Source of the DNA: Epiperipatus broadwayi
Lineage: Eukaryota > Onychophora > Udeonychophora > Euonychophora > Peripatidae
Length of the DNA stretch: 64,000 nt
NCBI GenBank assembly: GCA_028023455.1
Contig: JAQFVV010000455.1
Coordinates: 1-64,000, forward strand
Direction: 5' to 3'
Shown here: positions 46,035 through 57,999 of the stretch, one piece after another
Position numbering within the stretch: the first letter of the stretch is position 1
How the letters are laid out: the number at the start of each line of letters is the position of its first letter
Notes under the pieces: model-generated
Told to the model about the DNA's origin: nothing
Seen by the model: only the letters and a program-made list of their open reading frames with translations
The model's database searches: none
Translations under genes and position numbers: made by a program

Positions 46035-48640
46035 TCTCAAACCCAAAATCTGTTATCCTGACTTCGGCTATATTAAAGAGAAAAGACAATTGGTTGAGAC
46101 TGATGCTTTATGTGGAAATGCGTTTATCAAACTAACTTGCAATGCATATATTTTCTACTTCTATATCAAATAAATGTTAATGCTATTTTATACTTTGATA
46201 ATATGTAAAATTTGAAATAAATAATTTTCTCAGGATATTTCAGTATATTTGTGATACTACTTTTAATATATTTTTAGGTAAATATTTTCTAATATAATGT
46301 TTTCTTACTAAAAGAACTAACTTAATATAAATTGATTTGTGTTTAAGCTAAGGCTGGCAATTTTAAAAAAAATAATGTTGTCTAATGATTTATTTCAGGG
46401 TTAAGAATTAATTATAATCATTTATATAAAATAAGAAACATAAATGTATTCACATAAAGTTTATTCATTTATCTTAGGATACGATAATATAAAAGAGATA
46501 TGTATATCATCTTACTCTATATATTTGTAGTTCAAATAGCAACAATAACAATTATGTTGTATCCAATCCAAATATAATCTAATATCTTAAGATATGACAT
46601 TTATTATTTAAATATGCAGTGGCGTTTCTTTAATAACGAGATAAGAGAAATATATATAGTAATTTAAAAAAAGAGAAGTATTAAAATTAACAATTGCTTT
46701 ATTATACTCACAGTACCGCTATGAATATGAGGCAAAAGGCCTCGAAAGCGCTTAGCGTGTAATAATTTCTGTGTATCTTTATAGATTCCCATTCAAGTGT
46801 GTCATACGCTTTGTTAATTTTGTATATTATAGAAAATGCCTAATAAATAATAATATTTGTTCTCTAAATCTAATCTAAGCTTGGGATATGAAGGTGTTTA
46901 ATCACATAAGCACTAACACTTAATTGGAGTAGATTGCATATTATTTAAAAGCAAATCCTCAATTTAAATACTAGAGAATAATAATAAAATTGAATAGTAA
47001 ATGTTTTTGCTGTCCTTACTTAATTTGTTTCAATAATTAATGAATAATTAATCGGCCTCGCTAGAAACACTGGATAAGTTTTTTTATTCCTTTAAAAAAA
47101 TCCTGTGAAATTATTGATTAGCACTCCTAAATCATATTTAAAACATATGGCTTATTTATTACACCTAAAGTTCCTTTACTGGATTCATTTAAAAATTCGT
47201 GTTTACACCTGCATTATGCGGTAATGATTTTAATTGTTAGGAACAAGACTATACTAACAAAAAATATAGCTTGTATCATTAAAATGCCTTAATGAATACT
47301 ATAGCATTTTAAAAATTAATACAACATATAGGATCTGCATAAAATATTTCTTATAGATCTAATTATTTTATTAAGGACTACTTACTAAATAACAAGCAAT
47401 TATAAGAAAATTCACTAAGTAATTCATCGGTTTCTGCTTCAACGTTTAAGAATGATTTAAATTTATCCCAAGGAAATATTTATACATGTATAATTATTTC
47501 AATGTTTTTGAGAATTCACAGAAACATTATAATAAAACTATCAAAAATGATGTAAAGTACAATTAATTCCTTAACTTTTTTGTAATTTAATCCTTACTGG
47601 AATACAATATAAAGATGAATAAATTTCCATCAGTACATTTGTTAGTCTAATGTGAGTTATATTTAACACATTAATCCATTTTAATGGCTTGCTGATAAAT
47701 TTAACTTTAATAAAATTTAATATTTTGCATTTCTAATCCATAATCTGTTAGCAATATTAAATATTTGGAATTTATAATTCATAAGCGATATTAACATATT
47801 TTGCATTTATAATTCATTATCCATTTTTTAAAACACTGAAGGCGAATCGTAGTTTACTATACAAAACAATTTAATCCATTTGTAAAGACATTATAACTTT
47901 ATATCCAAAAGATTGGCATTTAGCAATTCTTTTATTTGAAGGGTTTGTTAATCCATTGGTTTATAGATATTTAATCCTTTTTGCTAAACAGTTAAAATTG
48001 TATATATTATGATCAAGCAAATAGGTCATAATCCACAAACAGCTTAAAGTTCAGCATCCCACCAAGCAACTTATGATGGTATATTTAAGTTAAATAATTA
48101 TTACTTAAAGTTTTTCTTTCAATAATTTATTAGAGATAATCTATAACATTGAGACAAAGCATTTACACTTTTTGAAGTGAAAAGTTATTTCGCCATTGTT
48201 TTCAGTAAATGCAAGTGACTTGATTAAAGTTGATAGATGTAATTTTATAAATATATCAACTATTTATCATTACTTTAAAATGAAAATACCAGCAATTTAA
48301 TTGAAGTGGTGAGACCTATTCCATGAGTAAATTTATCAAATTTTCATGTTCAGTTCACTTCAATAAATGAGATTTTCTTGAAATAATAATCAGTGATAGT
48401 TTCTTATCTATTTGCTATTTCTTTTTTGCCTGATGAGAAGAAGACATTCTGTCTTATCATGATTGATTAAGCCAAACAAAATGGTTATTTTAAAGTTTTA
48501 ACCTGCTTTGAATGCAATAAAAATTTGTGAATATTATTTAGTTTTTTCAAACATTAGTATTTTTACTTATCGATCAGCTGGTGTCTGAATTGTGTACTAT
48601 TTTCCATTATGCATTGGTATTTCTTTATTCTTTATTTTTC
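46035..48640. other. AT-rich intergenic DNA, nothing firmly recognised
   Basis: A less AT-rich island at about 46720-46805 contains 'aaaaggcctcgaaagcgctt' and looks like a repeat remnant. The rest is AT-rich filler, without a supported gene. Confidence 0.45.
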
Positions 48641-48644
48641 CAAG

Positions 48645-48790
48645 AATGAGTACTGTTTTAGCATGAAATACATATATTGGCGATTATTTATCTTTTCTAC
48701 GTGTGTGTGGTCATGTGTATCAGTTGTACGAGATAGTGTGGATAGTTGATGGGTGCTTGAAAGTCTGAGTTCAAATCCCCTATATTTACA
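48645..48790 (+). repeat. Foldback family F1 fragment with B-box-like end
   Basis: Runs from 'gtactgttttagcatgaaat' to 'gtctgagttcaaatcccc'. The last string also ends the copies at 4.4 and 58.0 kb and resembles a Pol III B box. This may mean that this subfamily is tRNA-related, though no A box was convincing. Confidence 0.65.
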
Positions 48791-49136
48791 ATTAAGCTCC
48801 AGGTTTGTGAAGAGTGCTTGGTTTTCAAATATTTTCAAATTGCTAAGGCAGATGACAGACACTATCTGATGTTTGAATTAACGTGGAAATTTTCATGAAA
48901 GTAGTTCAAAATGAACAGAAAAAATTACTAATAATAAACAGTGAGGATTGCCAATTCCTCAATAAGCTTTGTGTTAAATGCTTAGCCAGAGAAAGCATTT
49001 AAAATATCTCTGTCAGGAACCCCAACCCCAAACTCCTGACCATGGTTTTGTGCTTTGGCACTCCTCAGAGAGTCATGTGATCTATGACTCTTATTTTGAC
49101 TAATTACTTATAATAATTTCAAACTTTATTTTTATA

Positions 49137-49327
49137 TTGGACTGTTTCCATCATCTAATAACAGTATTGAATGTCTTTACAAAAATTTAACTTTATTTAA
49201 ATATTCCAAATATATTCAACTGATGGATGTACTGTTACGAACAGTTGAATGTATTTGGAATATTTAAATAAAGTTTAATTTTTCTAAAGACATTCAATAC
49301 TCATATTAAATGATGGAAATAGTCCAA
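49137..49327. repeat. 191-bp hairpin element
   Basis: Arms start 'ttggact' and end 'agtccaa', with ~85-bp arms through 'ttccatcat', 'attgaatgtcttta' and 'tttaaatattccaaat' around a short loop near 49230. A 15-bp direct repeat 'ataatttcaaacttt' lies outside (about 49113-49127 and 49364-49378). The right one is separated from the hairpin by a short CATCATCAT-containing stretch. Confidence 0.8.
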
Positions 49328-49379
49328 CTAAAACATCATCATCACAAACCTTCGTGAAATCAATAATTTCAAACTTTTT

Positions 49380-50100
49380 CGATCACTTCATTTTGTTTCA
49401 GATTTTAAAATAATTTTACAATCATTTATTTAAAATAAATAAATTATAACACCTAAACATTTTCAGATATCTATTTTAATGAATTTTAAATTAACCTCTT
49501 AATAAAATATATTATTAATAAACATTCTTTTAAAACCAAGCAAACTAAATCACTTCTGGCTAAATCTAAAATACATAAACTTTTATGCACACACACAAAA
49601 TATAAAAACTGTTTGCTCTATTCTTTAATTTAAAAAAAAAGTGCAATCTTAAATATAATTACTTCCATTTAAATATTGTGTTGTAAGGTCAGATTTATGA
49701 TTCTATTCTATATTTCTTTTATCAAAACATTTGATTTATGTGTGTGTATCTCTATTTGTTTATATAATTGGATCACATTTTCCCCTTAAAAAATAATGAC
49801 AAAATAATACAAACGTACATATGTTTATATAAGCATTGATTAGAAAATATGCTTGGGAATATATTTAAAAATCTTTTATACTTTTATATTTTCTCTTAAT
49901 CATTAATATGAGAGACTTTTGGATTGGATAGTGATTGTATTATTTACTATCTAACCAATGATAGAGATTAACATATTTGCTGAATCATGAAAATAAAGCC
50001 AATAAATTTTTTAGTTTTTGAGATATTAAATAATTACAGTCTAACTTAAAGGTTACAATTTATATATGTAATGTTTATGGAACCTAAAAACTTTATTAGC
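49380..50100. other. AT-rich intergenic DNA with an S1 fragment
   Basis: A fragment of the S1 family lies at about 50040-50115 ('atggaacctaaaaactttat' then CA/TA repeats). Nothing else supported. Confidence 0.45.
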
Positions 50101-50104
50101 ACAC

Positions 50105-51720
50105 ACAATATATATTGTAACAGTCTGGGTTTTTCCATCGGAAGAGGGGGTGCACATTTAACTATGATCAGACCTAGGGTCTTCTGGTAAGATGATGAGA
50201 ATGATGTGATGAAGTAACTAACAAATGATCACATCTACCTCCAATGGGCTAGCTCTAAGTTTACTCATTAAATCTTGATACAATTTAGGCTCGTTCGTAC
50301 ATACCTCACTCCTCTTTTGGATTCGATTAAGCCTCAGTACTCGAGCTCAGGGAGAATATTGCCTTTGGCTCTCTTCAGGAGCAAATTTACTTTACATAAC
50401 AACTCAGTTTTGATGGCCTAAGATACAACCAACCCTATTGTGGCATTATATGTTATAATAATCTTATGTGTGTGTGTGTATATATACTCAATCAATTAAA
50501 TTAATAAATGAGTCTATGAATGAGACTGATAAACCAAAGACCAATTTGATTTAAAACACATTAACAAATTTTATTAATAACAGATTAAGATTAAAATTCT
50601 ATTCACATAAGAAAAGATGTGCTTATATGTGACACATATGCATCTCTCCCATTTCAATAACTAAATTATTCACTACATCAACCCATGCCCCATGGTAGAT
50701 ATGCATTAAGAGATACCCTATATACAAAGTCAGTGATTAACTAAAAGCAAATCAAAATAAAATAGAATAAAAGACAAATTATTATTTCATTATCATGATG
50801 ATGATCATGAAGCTAAATAACTTTTTACAAAATTATCTCCCAATGAATCCAATAGCCCCATTATCCAGTTTCTGCTGGAGAGGTCTTCTTTTCCCCCCCC
50901 CCCCATGTACAAGTTTCTACTGTTGATAGAAAAGAAACATTCATCCAAGTGCATTAGTCATTTATACCGAATAACTAAATGTAACAATTGTTAGTTGAAC
51001 ATAAACAAGTAACACAAATTCTGCCCTGTCCTAATGATTGCAAATTAATATGGAGGAGCATCCAAAATTCTTACCTCCAAACCATATTATATGACGTTGA
51101 TGATGATTGAATGTCAAGACACTATGGAGGAAAGCAACCTAAATTTTATTTACAAACAAAAAAAAATTTTCTAGCTTAATAAACCTTCACCCCTGCACAA
51201 TGTTGCTTCTTATGGAATGAACTCTCCCAAGTGTAACCACTCTGAAATTTCCAAGTGTTGGAATAATAAGAGCAGAATTCTACAAATGTATAAGGTAAAA
51301 CAAAAAAAAATACAACATAATTTTGATTTTGTTTAAATCTCCCTAATTAAAGTTTATATTTTAAACATCAATGTCTTTATGGATACAGTCCATTCTGATG
51401 ACTCCTTCATCAATCTCCAGATTTTCTGGTAATGCTTAGACAAGTTTGTTTCCATTTTAGACATCCCTTTCCTTTTGAAATCCATTCAGACACTTCAGGT
51501 TAAGTGTTTTTTTAGGCATTATTTATACAAATGAGTTACAGCACCATGCTCTCTGGCAATTAAGACAGCACCCAGTCCTATGGCACATTTATCTAGCCAA
51601 TACACATTGTTAATTAAAAAAAAGATTATTTAAACTCTAGACTTTACAAATAATTCCTAATTGTAACATTCATTTGTCTTTAATGGTTAATACACACCCT
51701 TTCCACATCCCTTTTCCTTT
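50105..51720. other. Compositionally distinct block, possible decayed retroelement
   Basis: Starts 'tgtaacagtctgggttttt' and is clearly less AT-rich to about 50440, with further patches at 50870-50900 (a C run), 51180-51260 and 51370-51620. The TGTAACAG start is common in Gypsy-type LTRs, but no matching CA end, second LTR or coding domain was found. The identification is therefore only a suggestion. Confidence 0.25.
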
Positions 51721-52734
51721 TCATATGTATCTTTCCCCTTTCACCATGTTGCTCCTGAATCTCATTTTTACCATTCTTTATAAACCTCTTATTTAACTGT
51801 ATTTCTATGTTTTTTATTATGAATAAACTTTCATTACTGAGAAGAAAAAAAGTTTTAAATTTTCTTCAGCTTAAGATTGGTATTGAGTGAATTTATGTGA
51901 AGGAAAGCTTTATATCATCGCCCTTCAGTATTTGCTGACTATATAATATTTTTTTTTGATTGCACAGTTTTTCTTCATTTGACAGTATAGAATTAATTTA
52001 ATCCCTTGATTACATTGCTAAGTTTATTGATTTTTACCATTTCAAACATTAATAACAATCTATTACAATTTGCAGAGTAGATAATATCTTCGAACACATC
52101 ATCCATTTTATTAGTTTTCGAAATTAAGCTAGTTTCTGTTGCTATAATACTTGATAAAATATGAAAGAGAATGAAAATGACTTGGGTTTGATTTTATATT
52201 CGACCGCATTTCTGTTGTTTAGCATGCTTGCATTTTCAACATCCTTTGGCATCACTGTAAATGCCCATTGTTGTGCAAATTATTGGTTGTTGATGTTATG
52301 TAACATGATTATGTAATAAATTTATGAAGTAAAGTTCTATTTTCACTTCTGAACACTTGGTTGCTTAAATATTGACTTGACCCAAGGTTATCATCATATC
52401 AACTAAATTACTGTCTGCTATCATGACATCTACATATCAACCAACATGTTATAATTGGTATATATATGAGGTTTTTAAGCTTAAGATTTTCTTTTTCATT
52501 AGAAAGGAGCATTTATTTCATTCCAACATTACCTTGGTTTGGTGCTTATTACACAAAATTCACAAGTGTGTGCATTTTTATGTATGTTTGCACATAAAAT
52601 TAAATATCAGGTATTTAGCCTATTATTTCAGCATATGTCCTTGAAGGGAGATAGTATACACTACTGTGTAATATAAGGATGGGTTTAAAATGGATTGTAA
52701 GTTACCCTTACAATATATAAAAAAGAGATAACTA

Positions 52735-53330
52735 GAATAAATATTGCAATTGAAGTTCTAAATTGGATGCAAGAGATTTTAAGGAGACTATTTGGCTTGA
52801 CCAAACTTATTCACACCATTCAAGATGGTATAAAAATCCGACCCCAAACATCAGTATGTAATACATATTTATAACCTTCACAGAACTTGAAAACTTTATT
52901 AGCATACACACTTACACATATATATCATTAAAAAACCAGTCAACACATAGACAATCCCAATATCAATACAATCAACAATTTTAAACTGTTATTAAGGCAA
53001 TCTTCTTTTAACAATAACATATGTAGAGAGAGAGAGAAAGAGAGAGAAAGAAAGTCATCATACAATTTCAAATATTTTACTATATAATAATAAGAATATC
53101 AGGCCCAAAATATATGTATGTAATATCTACCTATAACATCCACACACCTGAAAATTTTATTAGAGAGAGAAAACAAAGATAGTGAAAAGTGAAGTTGAAG
53201 TTGTAAATTAAATGTAAGAGATTTTAAGGAATTTAGAAAAAGATCACATTCCAGACAGATCAATGTTTTCGTGAAGTTTGCTGAAGTAATGTAGAGAACA
53301 CTATAAAACAAAACAAAAAAAAAAAAGGAT
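52735..53330 (+). repeat. Satellite-like family S1, array
   Basis: At least two diverged units: 'aaacatcagtatgtaatac' and 'acttgaaaactttattagc' at 52840-52900, then 'gagagagaga' and 'catacaatttcaaa' at 53025-53070, then 'cacctgaaaattttattag' at 53140. Each unit also carries 'ttgaagtt(g/c)taaatt' and 'aagagattttaa', seen at 45.75 kb too. Confidence 0.6.
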
Positions 53331-53694
53331 TAATTTCATGCATGTAAAATAACATTCATATATCTCTACATATATTAGCTATATACTTCAAAGTTTTATT
53401 TTTAATAAAATTTTACCTAAATAGATATTTAAAAATAAATATTTGCATATGCATAAAATAACATTAAATGCATCTGCATGAAAAATCTTCAAATTCAGTA
53501 AGATGCGATATGTAAAATCTTGAAAGCCTTTTAGCTTAAACGAGCAAATGCTATAAATTCAATAATAAACTATAACTATAGCAAAAACTATAAATGCCTA
53601 TATGTAAAAGATCAATACTAAATAACTTACTCAATAAATAAAATTCCCTGGTCGCTAAAATGCGAACAAAAAAATAAAACTAATGGAAGAGTTT

Positions 53695-53855
53695 CATTCA
53701 TCATTCTTACTTTTAAGAAATCATTTCCAAATTATTTCATTACATTTAATATGATTAGAAAATGAGGTCCAAAACATCAGTATCTAATATATATTTATAA
53801 CTTTAATGGAACCTGAAAACTTTATTAGCACATATATATATGTAAATAAAATAGA
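53695..53855 (+). repeat. Satellite-like family S1, single unit
   Basis: Carries 'tccaaattatttcatta', 'aaaacatcagtatctaata' and 'ggaacctgaaaactttatt', then a TA run, in family order. Confidence 0.6.
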
Positions 53856-53865
53856 ATGACCATTA

Positions 53866-54333
53866 TATAAAAAGAATGAATTATAATGGCAAATAGTATA
53901 TTTTATAAATATTTATACAAACCACAAAAGTACTTTCAGTAACTTAACTTTCTTCTAGTGTAAATCATTTAAATACAATCATGAGATATCCCAAGATTCA
54001 CAAATTTTAATATTAGCAGACTGACATCCTATTTTTATTTACCAAAACTGCCTTCTTAATTTTCCTTTTATTATGGTTTCTCTCTTTAATTTCAACCTAG
54101 ACAATAGTAAAATTTTTCATAAGGAGAAAAACCATAATAAAAGGAAAATGAAGGATGCAAATAATATGCTAAGCTAAAATTTAGAAATGTTAGGATATGA
54201 TATTATGATGTTTATCACCACTAAATTTGTATTTAAATGATTTATAGTTGAAGAAGGTTAAGAAATTAACTGAAAGTGGTTTATTATAGATATTTATAAA
54301 ATATACTATTACCATTATAATTCACCATTTTTA
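53866..54333. repeat. 468-bp diverged hairpin element
   Basis: Outer arms: 'gaattataatgg' and 'gtatattttataaatat' near 53875-53915 pair with 54290-54328. Middle: 'ctttcagtaactt' pairs with 'aagaaattaactgaaag'. Inner: 'aattttccttttattatgg' (54058) pairs with 'ccataataaaaggaaaatg' (54131). Arms are ~210 bp with indels. No coding sequence. Confidence 0.8.
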
Positions 54334-54339
54334 TTATAA

Positions 54340-57300
54340 TTTTATTACTTATGTGTATATAGATAAAGAAATCACCATACAATTCCAATTTTTATTTAGT
54401 ACCTTTAGATAGTGTAAAATCAACATCCTCGCCTGGTTTTCATTGAAATGGTATTCAGCCTATTTAAATTGGAAGGCATGCATATATATAATAAATTATA
54501 GTATTAATTATTGATATAAAACTAACAAACATAAATCCAACTTGCATAGTATTATTAGTGCATCAATTCTCTTCTACTTTAGTTCTGCCATCTAGTATGA
54601 AGTTGTGTAATCAATAGATGTCAGCTTTTTAGTGAACTTGAGTAATTAATAGATGTTTTATGATAATGCTTGATCAATCCATATTTAGTGTAATCTTGTC
54701 ACTAACTTATATTAGTTATCAGAACTGATAAAGAAAAAATAGGTTTGCAATATATATAATTTAACATTGTAAAATTAATGGGGGAAGTAGGCAGCTATTA
54801 TAAATATTAATATGATTAATAAAAATAATTGTGTGATTATTTTGCTTAGGAAATCATATGGCATTAATGAACACTCTAGTAACTTACTGAGCATTTAACT
54901 AAGTTATTTGTTAATGTTTTCCATCTGAACCTTTTGCAATTCTGCTTTGCTACTGTCTTAGTCATCATCAAATCAACTTTTATTACAGTTCAAAGAAGAC
55001 TATGAAATCATAAACAAGCTAAATTATAGAAAGAAGGCAAATACAAAATACAAAAGCCAGTAAAGAGAAAACAAACTAATTAAAGATAGTTAAAAAAAAA
55101 TTGAAATCTAATTATAAATTTCAGAGTAAGAGAGTCATTCAAATCAATAAATTAAAAAGAGATTATGGCTGCCAATGGCATGACAAACTTATATTCCAAA
55201 TTAAGAATCCAAGCAGTAGATAATTGAATGGTTCTATAGATGGGAGTTTATAAAACGTTCTAGCACTGGGAATGCAGAACTGTTATCAATCCGAGGAGCT
55301 CATGGTTTAGTATTTGGCTTCCTATTATTGTACTAGTATCAGAATATGGATGTAATGTCCTCAGTTGATTACAATTTCAATGCTTCTGGCATTTCAACAT
55401 CTTGTGAATTACCAAGCAATAAAAGCCATTTGATTATTTTATTTAACATAGGCAGTTAAGATAATATATATTTTCTGGAATCATTTTGATCATCTTAATC
55501 CATAGCCATTTATTATGATTTTGAATACCAAATGGACACTAGTTTGTAATAAAGTGATGAATACTGCTTTTAGAATTTTGAAAGTGTTGTGTTGATAATT
55601 TACTTAGTTATATTTGATGTATTTAAAAAAGTTATTTGTACTGAAGTAGAAATAAATAGGATGACAGTATGGACACCTCTGTAACATTGTATCAATGTCT
55701 CTATATACAGTAGTATTGGGTATTTGTTGTTGAATGAGTGATAGGCACTGTTACTGGCATAACCTCTCTTAAGTTGATTAAATGCTTTATAGAGTTGCCA
55801 GGTATGTAAAATACATAGATTTTTATTTTTATCTTTTCATTACTGAATTTCTGATGAGAAATTTTTTTTCCAAAAACAGGAATACTTTATGGCAACTGGA
55901 AATATGTTATTAAACAGATCTTTCTTTACATAATAAATTATGTAATATTATAATATACAGATAAACTTTTCAGTTTATTCATTTTGATATTTTTTATAAT
56001 ATCTAAGAACATTTATAAAGGAATCAGCTGAGTTGCTTTTCTAGAAAAGTTGAATTGAGCTTCCATTGGAATAAATTACTCAAGACTCAAAGACTTTATC
56101 AACAAATATAATGCTTTGATTTATGAATATATTAATTATGTATAATTTAAAGGTAGTTATCTAATGCTATCCTGGATGATTATTATAACTGTTAGTGTTT
56201 TCTGTCAATTCTCATTAAAATGTATGAAAGTATTATCTGATTTTTGAAATTGGTCCACCTAAAATGTTAATGAGATCTATTGAAGTCATTTATGCTCTAA
56301 TTGGTTAACAGGACTTAAAACAATACTTATTATATATGTTAAAATGATGATTTATTTCAGACTTCTTCACAAGCAATTGACAAAGTATTAAAGGCTGTAG
56401 GTTCATTAAAATTTTACTATATTGAATGCAATATGAAATATGTATGAAGTATAGACACACTGTTTAACATAAAACATTTCATTATTTGTGCATTTTGGGT
56501 TAGTGAATGGATCTGAGCTATCAGATATTGTATTAAAGTGTCATAGACTGAGTAATACTTTAATAATATTTTATTTATTTATTAAACTTTTTAAAATTGA
56601 ATGCTTTCTAACTGATGATTTGGCAGTAATTAAAGTAAAGCATTTAACATCCAAATATACAGTGTTGTCTCAGTGAAAAGTTGACTTGTTCTTTCTTTAA
56701 ACTTTCTGCAGCTCCTTTTCTGAGTCAATGTATATATCATATAATTATACATATATTTCTTATAATAACTTCTCTCATATACACTTTAATGCAAAATTTT
56801 TTTAAATAAACTTCTTTATTTTCCTGACAGTTTCAACTGTCCAGCAGTCTTCATCAGAGCTTCCCAAATTTCCTATTTACCACATAACATTTAAAAATTT
56901 AACATATTTAGATCATGATCAATATGAAATATCATAATGTGTTTAAGACCTCTGTAGATTTGATTCAAGGCTTTTCCTGCCATCATAAAACCATTGCAAA
57001 CGACTTGAAAACATTCTTGCTTCACTGATATATAATAGTTGGCATCATTTCAAACATTTAAGTAGCTGTTTTCCCCAATTTAAAATAAAATTTAATGATA
57101 GTGCATTGCTATATCATGAGTTAAGATATAAAACATACTGTCACATGTCATGTAATAATTCATGATGCCCCTTAAAATTGTTGGAGTAAATAGCTAAACT
57201 AGATTGCTATAACTACCTGCATTGATGCAGAGTGGTCTCTGAATGTATTTTAGAAAGATATTTTCAGTAAGGATTACATTGTGTTATGATAAATTCCAAG

Positions 57301-57810
57301 CTGTTCTCTTCCCCTACATTACAGGTACCTACTGTAAGTCTGAATAATCAATGGCTATAAGATGATGTAATTCTATGTTATCCACAATCTCAGGATAGCT
57401 TCTGACTTTGACATTTATCTCCGAGATCTTAAGATTCAAACCCGTTGCTAAAATATTCTTACTTCATATATATATGTCTTTTACTCCATTATATTATTTA
57501 AGATTTTAAATGATTTATTCTATGTACTTGCCAGCTTTCTCAATTTCATACTATATGTAAGACTGTAGTTCCCTTTAGATAAAAAGATTACACCAACAAT
57601 AACAATGTATTACCATTTCAGATTCTTCATATATTTTTTATTAGAAATACCAATATTACAATTCTTTTTATGCTATTCACAATGTTATGCATGAAATTTA
57701 CAAAGTGTGTTCAGGTAAAAATATGACTAATGACTGACTCTCTCTTCAGGCTGGCAGCAGCGTCATCACTAAATCAATACTTATGACACATAGAAACATA
57801 GTTTACATAT
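54340..57810. other. AT-rich intergenic DNA, nothing firmly recognised
   Basis: No gene or RNA supported. A patch at 56800-56875 ('gacagtttcaactgtccagc', with a CAGTTTCAACTG-like palindrome) resembles a repeat end but was not classified. Confidence 0.45.
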
Positions 57811-57814
57811 TTAC

Positions 57815-57998
57815 TACATATATATGTATGGGAGATGGTAGTCTGGACCAGTTGATGTGTGCTGGTTTAGTACGAAATACATATATTGGTGATTATTTAT
57901 CTTTCCTGCATGTGTGTGGTCATGTGTATCAGTAGTATGAGATAATGTAGATAGTAAAGGGGTTTGAAAGTCTGAGTTCAAATCCCCTATATTTATAT
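57815..57998 (+). repeat. Foldback family F1 fragment with B-box-like end
   Basis: 'ggagatggtagtctggacc', 'gtgctggtttagtacgaaat', 'ggtgattatttatctttcc', then 'gtctgagttcaaatcccc'. Close to the 48.6-kb copy. Confidence 0.7.
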
Positions 57999-57999
57999 T

